Assembly: GCA_947259315.1 (NCBI GenBank)
Contig: CAMYLR010000009.1
Coordinates: 1-64,000, forward strand
From: an uncultured Gemmatimonadales bacterium
GTDB taxonomy: Bacteria > Gemmatimonadota > Gemmatimonadetes > JACCXV01 > JAHWKZ01
Length of the DNA: 64,000 bases
Reading direction: 5' to 3'
Both the position numbers and the translations under genes were made by a program. The notes beneath the pieces are model-generated. The model worked only from the letters and a program-made list of their open reading frames with translations, did not search any database and was not told the DNA's origin. The stretch's first letter is position 1; each line of letters opens with the position of its first letter. Below, piece by piece: positions 43,955 through 51,658 of this stretch.

Positions 43955-44697
43955 AAGTCACGCCAGCGATTGACATACTTGGCGGGAGGTGCGTTCGACT
44001 GTTCCGTGGCCGTTATGATCAGGCCACTGTATATGACGATAACCCACTGGCAGTCGCGCAGAGGTTCGTGGCTGCCGGGGCACCTGCCCTTCATATCGTT
44101 GATCTAGACGGCGCACACGCCGGCAAGCCATGCGTACTCGATGTAGTCCGCCGAATCGCGGCCGTTGGCGTGCCGGTTACCCTTGGCGGCGGGATTCGAA
44201 CCCGCGCGGACGCTCAAGCGGCATTGGCGCACGGAGCAGCCAGAGTGATCGTCGGAAGCCGTGCAGTAGCGGAACCGGCGTGGCTAGCACGTCTACTAAA
44301 CAAGCTTGGACCGGCCGTCTTGGTCGGCGCGCTCGACCTCGACAACGACGCGATCCGCATCAATGGCTGGACTCGCGTTGCCCCGGGGGTGTCAGGCAGC
44401 ACCGTGTGGGACGCATGGGTGGCAGCCGGACTGAGCCACGCGATCGTCACGGATACCCTACGCGACGGCACGCTCGGCGGCATCAACAGCGCGACCTACC
44501 ACTCTTTCGCTGACGGCCCGATCGCGGTCACCGCAGCGGGCGGCGTTGGGTGCTCGAGCGATCTCGACGATCTCGCTGTGACCGGCGTCGCTGGCGCCGT
44601 CGTCGGGCGCGCTATCTACGACGGTCACATCCCGCTCACCGAACTTGAGCAACGACGGTGGGTGTGGTCACCGCGCAACCGGAGAGAACGCGCCTAG
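43951..44697 (+). CDS. hisA: Phosphoribosylformimino-5-aminoimidazole carboxamide ribotide isomerase
   Basis: A 248-residue (beta/alpha)8 isomerase (ProFAR to PRFAR). The N-terminal Asp is in PAIDILGGRCVRLFRGRYDQATVYDDNPL and the second in LVGALDLDNDAIRINGW. Phosphate-binding half repeats are GGGIRTRADAQAALAHGAARVIVGS and AAGGVGCSSDLDDLAVTGVAGAVVGRAIYDG. The track frame starts at 43585 inside hisH; the ATG at 43951 overlaps the hisH stop. It could also serve tryptophan synthesis (PriA) in some phyla, but nothing here shows that. Confidence 0.94.
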   Translation: MKVTPAIDILGGRCVRLFRGRYDQATVYDDNPLAVAQRFVAAGAPALHIVDLDGAHAGKPCVLDVVRRIAAVGVPVTLGGGIRTRADAQAALAHGAARVIVGSRAVAEPAWLARLLNKLGPAVLVGALDLDNDAIRINGWTRVAPGVSGSTVWDAWVAAGLSHAIVTDTLRDGTLGGINSATYHSFADGPIAVTAAGGVGCSSDLDDLAVTGVAGAVVGRAIYDGHIPLTELEQRRWVWSPRNRRERA

Positions 44698-45467
44698 TGC
44701 TCGCCCGGCGCATCGTTCCGTGCCTCGACGTCGCCCATGGCCGAGTGGTGAAGGGGATCCGTTTCGTTCAGTTACGCGATGCCGGCGATCCCGCCGAGCA
44801 GGCCGCGCGCTACGCTGCCGATGGCGCCGACGAGATCGTCGTCCTCGACATCGCGGCGACGCCAGACGATCGGAGCACATCACTGGCCACAATCGGGGAA
44901 ATCGCCGAACGAGTGTTCGTGCCGCTCACGGTCGGCGGTGGCGTGCGCGCCGTCGACGACGTCATTGCGCTGTTGCGCGCTGGCGCTGACAAAGTGTCGA
45001 TCAACACGGCCGCCGTGCGACGTCCTGCACTCCTCGCTGAAGCAAGTCGAGTGGTCGGATGCCAGGCCGTCGTAGCCGCCATCGATGCGGTACGAACTCC
45101 GACAGGGCAACGAGTGGTAGTCGACGGTGGACGTACGATGACCGAGCGGTCTGTCGTCGAATGGGCAGTCGAAGCGGTCGAGCATGGGGCGGGAGAGATA
45201 CTGCTGACCGCACTCGATGCCGACGGGACGCGTGACGGGTACGACATCGAGTTGACTCGGGCGATCGTAGACACGGTGCCTGTACCCGTCATTGCATCGG
45301 GCGGCGCCGGCGGGCCAGCGGATTTTCTCGCGGCATTCCTCGATGGTGGTGCAGACGCAGCGCTTGCCGCCTCAATCTTCCACTTCGGTCATTGCTCAAT
45401 CCCCGAGCTCAAGACATACCTGGTAGCCAACGGGGTGCCGATACGCCCAAGCGAGGGAAGGCAATGA
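44697..45467 (+). CDS. hisF: Imidazole glycerol phosphate synthase, cyclase subunit
   Basis: A 256-residue (beta/alpha)8 cyclase forming IGP and AICAR with HisH. The catalytic Asp is in RRIVPCLDVAHGRVVKGIRF and the second in VVAAIDAVR. Phosphate-binding motifs are VGGGVRAVDDVIALLRAGADKVSINTAAV and ASGGAGGPADFLAAFLDGGADAALAASIFHFG. The family start is MLAKRI-like, so I take GTG 44697 (VLARRI), which shares a base with the hisA stop (TAGTG); the track starts 13 codons earlier. Its stop overlaps hisIE by ATGA. Confidence 0.94.
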   Translation: MLARRIVPCLDVAHGRVVKGIRFVQLRDAGDPAEQAARYAADGADEIVVLDIAATPDDRSTSLATIGEIAERVFVPLTVGGGVRAVDDVIALLRAGADKVSINTAAVRRPALLAEASRVVGCQAVVAAIDAVRTPTGQRVVVDGGRTMTERSVVEWAVEAVEHGAGEILLTALDADGTRDGYDIELTRAIVDTVPVPVIASGGAGGPADFLAAFLDGGADAALAASIFHFGHCSIPELKTYLVANGVPIRPSEGRQ

Positions 45468-46114
45468 CACGCCTCGAGGCTCCTGGCTGGCCGTCGACAG
45501 CGGATCCCTCTGCACTCCTCCCGGCGATCGTCCAGGACGCCGACACTGGCGCCGTTCGAATGCTGGCGTGGGTCAACGCCGATGCCTACCGTCGGATGGT
45601 GATGACCGGCCGCGCGACGTTCTTTAGTCGCTCGCGCTATCTAGTGTGGGAGAAGGGCGAGACAAGCGGGAACACGTTGCTGGTCACCTCCCTCGCGTGG
45701 GATTGCGACCGGGACGCACTCCTGGTAAAGGCGCGAGCGGTTGGGCCGACATGTCACACAGGAGACGAGACGTGCTGGGGAAGCCTCTACGATCCGACCT
45801 GGATCGGCACTCTCGCCAGGCTGACAGCAACGATCGAGGCTCGTGATCGCGAGCGACCAGAGGGGTCGTACACCGCCCGACTGCTCAGCGACGGCGTATC
45901 GCAGTGTGCTGCCAAGGTCGTCGAGGAGGCAGGCGAGGCGGCGGTCGCCGCCCTCACAGAGGGTGCCGACCGATTCGCCGAAGAGGCCGCCGATCTTTGG
46001 TACCATCTCCTAGTGCTCGCGCGCGCTGTCGGCGTCGAGCCAACGGAGATCGCCCACCGGCTCGCCGTCCGCGGTAACCCTCAAGACTGGCGGCTTGATG
46101 GCGATCGATCGTGA
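45464..46114 (+). CDS. hisIE: Bifunctional phosphoribosyl-AMP cyclohydrolase / phosphoribosyl-ATP pyrophosphatase
   Basis: A 216-residue HisI-HisE fusion catalysing steps 2 and 3. The HisI part (about 1-115) contains LPAIVQDADTGAVRMLAWVN, SRSRYLVWEKGETSGNT and the zinc-binding CDRDALLVKARAVGPTCHTGDETCWG. The HisE part (about 118-205) has SYTARLLSDGVSQCAAKVVEEAGEAAVAA and EEAADLWYHLLVLARAVG with the acidic MazG-like residues. It is the last gene of the operon. No histidinol-phosphate phosphatase gene follows, so that enzyme must lie elsewhere. Confidence 0.95.
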   Translation: MTRLEAPGWPSTADPSALLPAIVQDADTGAVRMLAWVNADAYRRMVMTGRATFFSRSRYLVWEKGETSGNTLLVTSLAWDCDRDALLVKARAVGPTCHTGDETCWGSLYDPTWIGTLARLTATIEARDRERPEGSYTARLLSDGVSQCAAKVVEEAGEAAVAALTEGADRFAEEAADLWYHLLVLARAVGVEPTEIAHRLAVRGNPQDWRLDGDRS

Positions 46115-46166
46115 CGAGCTGCTCCTGGTACCCGACGACCCATAGCCGCCCTAACTGTCAACATTT

Positions 46167-46211
46167 CTTCATTCTGGCTTCAGCCCCCTTTCACAGGGCG
46201 CCACTTACGCT
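46167..46211 (+). promoter_or_regulatory. 11-bp-period TTCA promoter module, copy 4
   Basis: CTTCA (46167), N6, CTTCA (46178), N6, TTTCA (46189), 12 bases, TACGCT (-10). It starts 52 bases after the hisIE stop and precedes the broken oxidoreductase and possibly the HMA and ICMT-like genes further on. Confidence 0.75.
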
Positions 46212-46227
46212 TGGCGCTGAGACGATC

Positions 46228-46695
46228 ATGGAATCACGCGATAACGGCTCGCGTCCCAGGGGCCAGCGTTCCGCAGCGACTCCCCCCATGAGTCGCAGCT
46301 GGGACTTCATCGTAGGAGGCGCCGGGCCGGCCGGGAGCCGAGCGGCCGAGCTGCTGGCTCGGCGAGGCATCTCGGTGCTGCTGCTCGATCCCAAGGCTCC
46401 CTGGGAGAAGCCCTGCGGGGGAGGCCTGACTGCCGCTGCCCTGCGAAACACGCCGGTGCTCCGGGAGTTGCAAGCAGAGACGGAGACAATCTCGGAAGTC
46501 TTGGTGGTCGCCATCCGTGCCGGCCGCGTTCTACGCGTCTCGCTCCCGCCTGTAGGAAGCGCGCCCCGGCCGCCTGGGCTCGCTCGAGGCCCCAGCGGGA
46601 CAGCCTCAGACGGCTCAGCGTCTCGAACGGGTTACGGAGCGGGATTACCACACTCACCCCGCCCAGGGGCGCGGTTCTCCTGGGGTCACTGCTAG
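46228..46695 (+). pseudogene. Broken geranylgeranyl-reductase-type flavoprotein
   Basis: Only an N-terminal part is intact: WDFIVGGAGPAGSRAAELLARRGISVLLLDPKAPWEKPCGGGLTAAALRN is the FAD-binding GxGxxG motif plus the K.CGGG block of geranylgeranyl reductase and related FAD enzymes, which are near 400 residues. After RAGRVLRVSLPP the frame loses family character and stops. The opposite strand at 46550-46657 reads RWGLERAQAAGARFLQAG, which resembles the next family block, so a local inversion may have broken the gene. It has a full TTCA promoter module (copy 4). Starts at 46228 or 46288 are possible. Confidence 0.65.
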
Positions 46696-46832
46696 ACGCG
46701 GCGAACGAGCACCGGTCACTGGGCGGTGCCGTGATACGCGGTCTGATCTCGCGGGCTCCGGCGAGACTTCCCTCACACCCTGATTGTGACTGCCCGTCGG
46801 ATGTCGTAGCCGCGAGCCGCTAAGAGGAAACG

Positions 46833-47375
46833 ATGCCCAAGTCAACGAATCTCTCAGCCGCGCCAGCAACATCGATGAACGGTGTCGCAGGGTCCTGCTG
46901 TGAGAGCGACCGAGTGGTGGCATGGGGCGAGCCACAGGTCGTCGAACTCTCTCTTGCAGGAGCGTCGGGCTCCAAGGAGTCACCGCGGCTGGCCGAGAGA
47001 ATCGAGCACCTTCCCGGCGTGCTCCGGGCCTTGGCAAACCCGATCACTGAGCACGCTGTGATTGAGTTCGATCCGCGAGTTACGCGATTGGATGCCATCG
47101 TCCATACCTTGGAGTCCTCGGGTTTGAAGTTGGACCACACCGTTTTCCGCTGGTACCTCCGTATGCCGGGAGTCGCGTGCGCCGCATGCGTCCATCGGAT
47201 CGAGGAGGCGATCGACCGTGTGCCCGGCGTCTTGGGCACGACCGCAAACCCCAAGCTGCAGAGGATCGTGGTGGAGTATGCGCCCAGGCACATCGACTTT
47301 GGCGGGTTGCGCCGGGTACTGGAGAGCCTCGATACCCACTCAGGCGGTTGTTGCAAGCGCGCCAAGGAGCGTTAG
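46833..47375 (+). CDS. Double heavy-metal-associated (HMA) domain protein
   Basis: A 180-residue cytoplasmic protein with two ferredoxin-like HMA domains. The first (about 36-103: VVELSLAGASGSKESPRLAERIEHLPGVLRALANPITEHAVIEFDP) lacks CxxC. The second (about 106-168) has the metal site CAAC at 116-119 in MPGVACAACVHRIEEAIDRVPGVLGTTANP. Extra Cys pairs flank them: GSCCES near 21 and GGCCK near 172. It may be a metal chaperone with unusual ligands. It lies downstream of the broken oxidoreductase and 90 bases before the ICMT-like gene. It is not fused to an ATPase. Confidence 0.78.
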   Translation: MPKSTNLSAAPATSMNGVAGSCCESDRVVAWGEPQVVELSLAGASGSKESPRLAERIEHLPGVLRALANPITEHAVIEFDPRVTRLDAIVHTLESSGLKLDHTVFRWYLRMPGVACAACVHRIEEAIDRVPGVLGTTANPKLQRIVVEYAPRHIDFGGLRRVLESLDTHSGGCCKRAKER

Positions 47376-47465
47376 CGACTGCCACGCACCTTTGTGTGCA
47401 TCAACCGGGGCGCGGAGCACAAGCGGTTGGACCAGCGTGACGAGCGGCTGAGGGAGGAGCACCCA

Positions 47466-48155
47466 ATGAATCCTGCAACGACAACCGGCTTTTGGCAGCT
47501 CACGGTCATCATGGTGGTGATCGCCTCGTGGCTTCTCTATCGCTACGTGGCGCCCAGCGGGTGGAGGGAGTGGAGCCGGGCAGGGCTCGTCCAGGCGTTC
47601 ATAATCGCTCTCTACGCCGAGATGTATGGCTTCCCGCTCACCATCTATCTCTTGAGTGGATTCCTGGGTTTTGACATCCCCTGGCTTCACCAAAGCGGTC
47701 ATCTCTGGGCGACTCTTCTGGGATGGGGCGCTCTTGGCGCGATGATTGAGATGGTCGTCGGCTATGCCTTTGTCTTCTTCGGTATCTCGGTGTTGATCGA
47801 GGGGTGGCGCGAGGTCTACCAAGCGAGTCGTGAGGGACGCATGGCCAGCGAGCGCCTCTACGGGGTGGTTCGGCACCCGCAGTACACGGGGATTTTCCTG
47901 GCGATCTTCGGGCAGCTCATCCACTGGCCGACGATCCCTACACTGGTCTTGTTCCCAGCGATTATCTGGGCGTACCACCGTCTAGCGAAGCGCGAAGAGG
48001 CTCAGATGGTCAACCGATTTGGAGAGGTATACCTCGATTACCGTCGCCACGTCCCCATGTTCTTTCCACGTCGCGGAGAGTGGCGGCGGCTGCTCGACGC
48101 GACACGTCCGCAGACAGTTGGGGACGAAACGATACTGTCCAAGAACTCTGGGTGA
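47466..48155 (+). CDS. ICMT/PEMT-like integral membrane methyltransferase family protein
   Basis: A 229-residue protein with about five membrane segments. The conserved C-terminal block YGVVRHPQYTGIFLAIFGQLIHWPTIPTL plus the final RLAKREEAQMVNRFGEVYLDYRRHVPMFFP is the isoprenylcysteine methyltransferase / phospholipid methyltransferase signature (RHP.Y.G, EE, F...Y..Y). The substrate is not predictable. The track begins 24 codons upstream at a weaker ATG; ATG 47466 follows GGGAGGAGC. It probably follows the HMA gene in one unit. Confidence 0.82.
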   Translation: MNPATTTGFWQLTVIMVVIASWLLYRYVAPSGWREWSRAGLVQAFIIALYAEMYGFPLTIYLLSGFLGFDIPWLHQSGHLWATLLGWGALGAMIEMVVGYAFVFFGISVLIEGWREVYQASREGRMASERLYGVVRHPQYTGIFLAIFGQLIHWPTIPTLVLFPAIIWAYHRLAKREEAQMVNRFGEVYLDYRRHVPMFFPRRGEWRRLLDATRPQTVGDETILSKNSG

Positions 48156-48179
48156 TCACCTGAGCGGCTCTAAAGAAAC

Positions 48180-48224
48180 CTTCAGTTGTATCTCACCCTC
48201 GGTTAAGGAGCCTTGGGCTACCGT
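48180..48224 (+). promoter_or_regulatory. 11-bp-period TTCA promoter module, copy 5 (Rieske gene)
   Basis: CTTCA (48180), N6, TCTCA (48191), N6, GTTAA (48202), 12 bases, TACCGT (-10). The surrounding AAACCTTCAGTTGT...TCAC.CTCGGTTAA is nearly the same as copy 8, suggesting the two arose by duplication. It lies 36 bases before the Rieske ATG. Confidence 0.75.
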
Positions 48225-48259
48225 GGTCTCAAGACCGAGGACGACGAAAGAGAACTCGC

Positions 48260-48721
48260 ATGATCGCGGCGAAAACCGAAAAGAGTGGAGCATCCACTCG
48301 CAGAAGGTTTATCAGCTGGTTGCTCGGCACCAGCTTGAGCGCGCTCGTGCTGGCGGTGTTCTACCCCGTCGCGCGTTATATCACTCCGCCAGCGACGGCC
48401 GAGCCGGCAACGGCTACCGTCACGCCTCCGCTCAGACCGGACGAGTTACTGCCGAACTCGGGCCAGATCTTCAAGTTCGGAAGCCAGCCCGGGATCCTGA
48501 TCCGAACCCCGGCTGGCGAGCTCCGAGCGTTCACCGCGATCTGTACACACCTTGGTTGCACCGTACAATATCGGCCGGATCTCGGTCATATCTGGTGCGC
48601 ATGTCACAACGGTCACTTCGACTTAAACGGCATCAACATTGCGGGTCCGCCCCCCCGCCCCTTGGAGCCGTACGTCGTCAATGTCCGAGGCGACCAGATC
48701 GTGGTTAGTAAGGAGGCGTGA
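48260..48721 (+). CDS. Rieske 2Fe-2S protein
   Basis: A 153-residue membrane-anchored Rieske protein. The N-terminus has RRR before a hydrophobic helix (STRRRFISWLLGTSLSALVLAVFYPVARYI), like the Tat-type anchor of petC/ISP proteins. Cluster motifs are CTHLGC (95-100) and CACH (113-116, in WCACHNGHFD): Cys95, His97, Cys113 and His116 as ligands, with a possible disulfide between Cys100 and Cys115. It is monocistronic under TTCA module 5, about 29 kb from the cytochrome b6-type gene that it could serve. Confidence 0.92.
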   Translation: MIAAKTEKSGASTRRRFISWLLGTSLSALVLAVFYPVARYITPPATAEPATATVTPPLRPDELLPNSGQIFKFGSQPGILIRTPAGELRAFTAICTHLGCTVQYRPDLGHIWCACHNGHFDLNGINIAGPPPRPLEPYVVNVRGDQIVVSKEA

Positions 48722-48801
48722 AGATGAGGCGATGCGGAAACGCGGCCTCTAGTTAACCGAGAGCGCCGTCGACTGATCGCTTAAGAGTCTGACGCTCAGC
48801 T

Positions 48802-49494
48802 CTAGACCGGCCGTCTCCAAGTAAAGTGGTCGTAGACGCCAGACCAGTACATGCCAAAGGCGACCGCGAAGGCTAACTCCTCGATCGGGATCGGGCCGAT
48901 CAGCACTCCCGAGAGCGCGCCCAGGTTCCAGACGCGCTCCACGTAACCCGGCGAGAGCCACTCGAGGCCGATCACGAAGGCAGCGTAGTAAGCCAAGAAT
49001 AGAGCACCTCCTACCCACGTCTTCGTCTTAAGGTCAGGTCGGCAGAGCACAGTGGCGACGGCGCCGACTATCATGGCGGTAATACCCGGATAGATGGGAT
49101 TGACCGGTAGAAAGAAGAGAACGGGGAAGACGACAAATGGGGCCACGAGGGCCTTATGGTGATGCCGATGCAGAGGTAGGGCACGCTCCCCATCGGGAAG
49201 TGGCATAAGCCTCGCGCCTGTCAGCACGTTATAAAGCACGGCACCCACGCCACCAATACCAAAGCAGAACACAAGACTCTCGAGGTCGAAGCCGGTCGTG
49301 CGTGCCAGATTGAACAAGCTTGGCGGATTCCAGTACTCCGGAACGAACAGCGGTTCGGTGAGACCAAAGGGCGTCGTGAAGACGCTCGCCCACACCATCA
49401 CGCGGCGGTGCGCCGGAAACCCGACCCACAGCACAACCCAAGGGATCAGGAACGCCGCCGCCCACGCAAACCAAACATACTGCTCGTCGATCAT
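48802..49494 (-). CDS. Lycopene-cyclase-domain (CrtYcd-like) membrane protein
   Basis: A 230-residue polytopic protein matching the duplicated lycopene cyclase domain of the heterodimeric/CarRP type: FAWAAAFLIPWVVLWVGFPAHRR, LTEPLFVPEYWNPPSLFNLARTTGFDLESLVFCFGIGGVGAVLY, then WNLGALSGVLIGPIPIEELAFAVAFGMYWSGVYDHF with the IPIEE motif. No crt genes are nearby, so a carotenoid role is unproven. It is downstream of rnfA by 170 bases on the same strand. No TTCA module was found in that gap. Confidence 0.8.
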   Translation of the reverse strand: MIDEQYVWFAWAAAFLIPWVVLWVGFPAHRRVMVWASVFTTPFGLTEPLFVPEYWNPPSLFNLARTTGFDLESLVFCFGIGGVGAVLYNVLTGARLMPLPDGERALPLHRHHHKALVAPFVVFPVLFFLPVNPIYPGITAMIVGAVATVLCRPDLKTKTWVGGALFLAYYAAFVIGLEWLSPGYVERVWNLGALSGVLIGPIPIEELAFAVAFGMYWSGVYDHFTWRRPV

Positions 49495-49664
49495 CGCCCC
49501 CCGCCTGATCGTATCGCCTTAATCACTGGGTACTCTGTGATTGTGAAGTACCCATTCACATGGAGATACGCACGGACGAGCGCGACTGCGTTATCCATCG
49601 CACCACTGCACAGAGGCCCTCCTACTCAATCATTCCCGGACCCAGAGCCACTGACATGAAGGCG

Positions 49665-50246
49665 TCATATCTGGCTCAAGAGCCCGCCGAAGCCCATAAA
49701 GGCTAAAGAGAGAATCCCAGCGATGATGAACACGAGGGCGGCTCCCTTTGCAATCTCCGGGACTGAGGAGAACTCGATCTGCTCCCGGAGTGCCGCCATG
49801 AGGACCAGCGTCAGGGTGAGTCCTGCTCCGGCACCCAGAGCGAAAGAGAGGCCCTCGAGAAAGTTGTAGCCGCGATTGGTCTGGAATATTGCAAGGTACA
49901 GGATCGCGCAGTTCGTGGTAATCAGCGGCAGGAACATGCCGAATTCGCGGAAGAGCTTTGGGCTCAGCTTCCTAATCGCCATCTCGACGACCTGTACCAC
50001 CGAGGCGATCACAACGATGAAAGAAATGAGCCGCAGGTGTGGGGCAAAGCCCAGGATGAACGTGTTCAGAATCCAGGTGAAGACGGCTGTTACGACCAGC
50101 ACAAATATGTCTGCTGCTCCCATACGCAGCGCCGTCGAAACACGCGCCGAGACACCCATGAATGGGCAGAGGCCTAGAAAGTAGAACAGCGTGAAATTGT
50201 TCACGACCATTGCGGAGATGAAAATCCAGACGAGGGTGTCCATCAC
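49665..50246 (-). CDS. rnfA: RnfA/RsxA/NqrE-family membrane subunit
   Basis: A 193-residue six-TM protein: VVNNFTLFYFLGLCPFMGVSARVSTALRMGAADIFVLVVTAVFTWILNTFIL and LPLITTNCAILYLAIFQTNRGYNFLEGLSFALGAGAGLTLTLVLMAALREQIEFSSVPEIAKGAALVFIIAGILSLAFMGFGGL. The Cys in LGLCP and TTNCAIL are those that in RnfA/RnfE hold the membrane 2Fe-2S cluster. It overlaps rnfE by four bases. RnfB, C, D and G are absent, so it is not part of a normal Rnf operon here. Confidence 0.93.
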   Translation of the reverse strand: MMDTLVWIFISAMVVNNFTLFYFLGLCPFMGVSARVSTALRMGAADIFVLVVTAVFTWILNTFILGFAPHLRLISFIVVIASVVQVVEMAIRKLSPKLFREFGMFLPLITTNCAILYLAIFQTNRGYNFLEGLSFALGAGAGLTLTLVLMAALREQIEFSSVPEIAKGAALVFIIAGILSLAFMGFGGLLSQI

Positions 50247-50863
50247 GTCACCTTCTGAGGGTCGAGCGCCAGAGACCGCTTCATCACTCTGCTCGAACGG
50301 TGATGGCGATAGGAAGCGAAACCGAGAAGGATGAACCCGATCGTGAAGAATCCCCCCGGGGGTAGCGACATGATCACCCAGGGCTCAAAAGAAGGGCCGA
50401 ACACGTTTACTCCCAGGAGGGCGCCACTTCCTAACAATTCCCGGATTCCCCCCATCATCAGAAGCGCTATGACGAAGCCGAAGCCCGTTCCTGCCGCATC
50501 AACAACAGCCCGACCAACCGGTTGTCTGGATGCGAAGGCCTCCTGCCGACTGAGAATCATGCAGTTAACGACGATTAGATAGATGTAGGCCCCCAGCGCC
50601 TTGTGGATATCGGGGACGACCGCCGCCATCACCATCTCGACGATGGTCACGAATGTGGCGATGATTAAGACGTAGCTCGCGATTCTCACCTCGTGTGGAA
50701 TGATGCGTTTGAATACCGATACGAGAAGGCTCGAGCTGATAAGCACGAAGAAGGTGGCGATGCCCATCGCCAGGCTGTTGGCGACCGTGCTGGTCACAGC
50801 CAGGGCGGGGCATAGACCTAATGCCTGACGAAAGACGGGATTCTCCCGCCAAACTCCCCGCAT
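50243..50863 (-). CDS. rnfE: RnfE/RsxE/NqrD-family membrane subunit
   Basis: A 206-residue partner of RnfA: MRGVWRENPVFRQALGLCPALAVTSTVANSLAMGIATFFVLISSSLLVS, VEMVMAAVVPDIHKALGAYIYLIVVNCMILSRQEAFASRQPVGRAVVDAAGTGFGF. LGLCP and VNCMIL carry the cluster cysteines. The track adds 35 residues upstream; ATG 50863 matches the family N-terminus. It probably belongs to the DUF2933-DUF5676-rnfE-rnfA transcript driven by TTCA module 6, although about 200 bases separate it from DUF5676. Confidence 0.92.
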   Translation of the reverse strand: MRGVWRENPVFRQALGLCPALAVTSTVANSLAMGIATFFVLISSSLLVSVFKRIIPHEVRIASYVLIIATFVTIVEMVMAAVVPDIHKALGAYIYLIVVNCMILSRQEAFASRQPVGRAVVDAAGTGFGFVIALLMMGGIRELLGSGALLGVNVFGPSFEPWVIMSLPPGGFFTIGFILLGFASYRHHRSSRVMKRSLALDPQKVT

Positions 50864-51069
50864 GAGGTCGTCCTGAAGGGAACTACTTGCACTCCCAATC
50901 GAAGCGGCCCCTGCGTGACCGCAGTGAGACCCTCTGATTATATCTTCGGAGGTCGCTCGCCTTCTCATGACAGACCCACCCTCTCACGCTTCTTGCCTTT
51001 GCGTGTGCGTGGAGAACGTCACAACCGGATTCGGGCACGCGTGAGCTGGGACGTGGCGGGACCCTCCTG

Positions 51070-51333
51070 CTAGGCGGACGAGACCCATCGCTTCGCGAGC
51101 TGGTTGTGGATCGGCACGAAAACGAGGCCGGCGTACGCTCCGTAGAGAAACGACTCCACCAGCCCGATCAGAAAGCCCAACGGCGTGAGCCACTCGAAGC
51201 CTGGAAGGACAGCCTCCAGAAACCCCGTCATGTGGAGCCCCTCCGGGACGACGAGACCGTATAACACGCACACCAGAAACGTGACCGCGCCAAAGAGCGC
51301 TAGCGACCACGTAACGACTTTAACGCTCAACAC
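51070..51333 (-). CDS. DUF5676-like small membrane protein
   Basis: An 87-residue protein with two hydrophobic regions, VVTWSLALFGAVTFLVCVLYGLVV and FEWLTPLGFLIGLVESFLYGAYAGLVFVPIHNQLAKRW. It resembles the small DUF5676 / holin-like membrane proteins found beside metal-efflux genes (LALA.G...W....F..G.. pattern). The start is GTG 51333 with GGGAGGAGGAAAAG; the track begins 25 codons upstream. It overlaps the DUF2933 gene end by 14 bases. Confidence 0.7.
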   Translation of the reverse strand: MLSVKVVTWSLALFGAVTFLVCVLYGLVVPEGLHMTGFLEAVLPGFEWLTPLGFLIGLVESFLYGAYAGLVFVPIHNQLAKRWVSSA

Positions 51334-51493
51334 CTTTTCCTCCTCCCTCGCCCGTCGGGGAGTCGTCGTGCCCGTGACCCGGTCCGCCGTGTCCGTGTCC
51401 GCAACCACCGTGACCGCCGTGCATTCTTGTGTGCATCAACAAGAACACCACCGCGATCACGATCCAGAACCAATTCTCGAGCAACCAGTCCAC
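51320..51493 (-). CDS. DUF2933-like small membrane protein (missed by ORF track)
   Basis: A 57-residue ORF starting at GTG 51493 after GGGAGCTGAGA: (M)DWLLENWFWIVIAVVFLLMHTRMHGGHGGCGHGHGGPGHGHDDSPTGEGGGKGVER. One TM helix followed by a His/Gly-rich tail matches DUF2933 proteins of heavy-metal clusters. Nine His plus one Cys in the tail suggest metal binding. It is the first gene after TTCA module 6. The GTG start and small size explain its absence from the track. Confidence 0.72.
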   Translation of the reverse strand: MDWLLENWFWIVIAVVFLLMHTRMHGGHGGCGHGHGGPGHGHDDSPTGEGGGKGVER

Positions 51494-51540
51494 TCTCAGC
51501 TCCCTTCGTGCTTACGCGCGGATTCGGTCGACCATAGAAC

Positions 51541-51585
51541 AGGGTAGAACGGGGCTTGTGAACCGGGTGTGAAGGCGCGATGAAG
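51541..51585 (-). promoter_or_regulatory. 11-bp-period TTCA promoter module, copy 6 (DUF2933-rnfEA operon)
   Basis: On the minus strand: CTTCA (51585), N6, CTTCA (51574), N6, GTTCA (51563), 12 bases, TACCCT (51546-51541). It lies 47 bases before the DUF2933 GTG. It is divergent from copy 7, 74 bases away. Confidence 0.75.
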
Positions 51586-51658
51586 GATTCTTAACCGGCT
51601 GCTGCTGCGCGACACGAGCGACATCCTCTCTCGCTCCCTAGAGCGACATAAAAGACAT

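Noticed and set aside
44185-44205. tRNA T-arm-like sequence GGGATTCGAACCC
   Set aside because: It lies inside hisA and encodes GGGIRTR; no acceptor, D or anticodon arms are around it.
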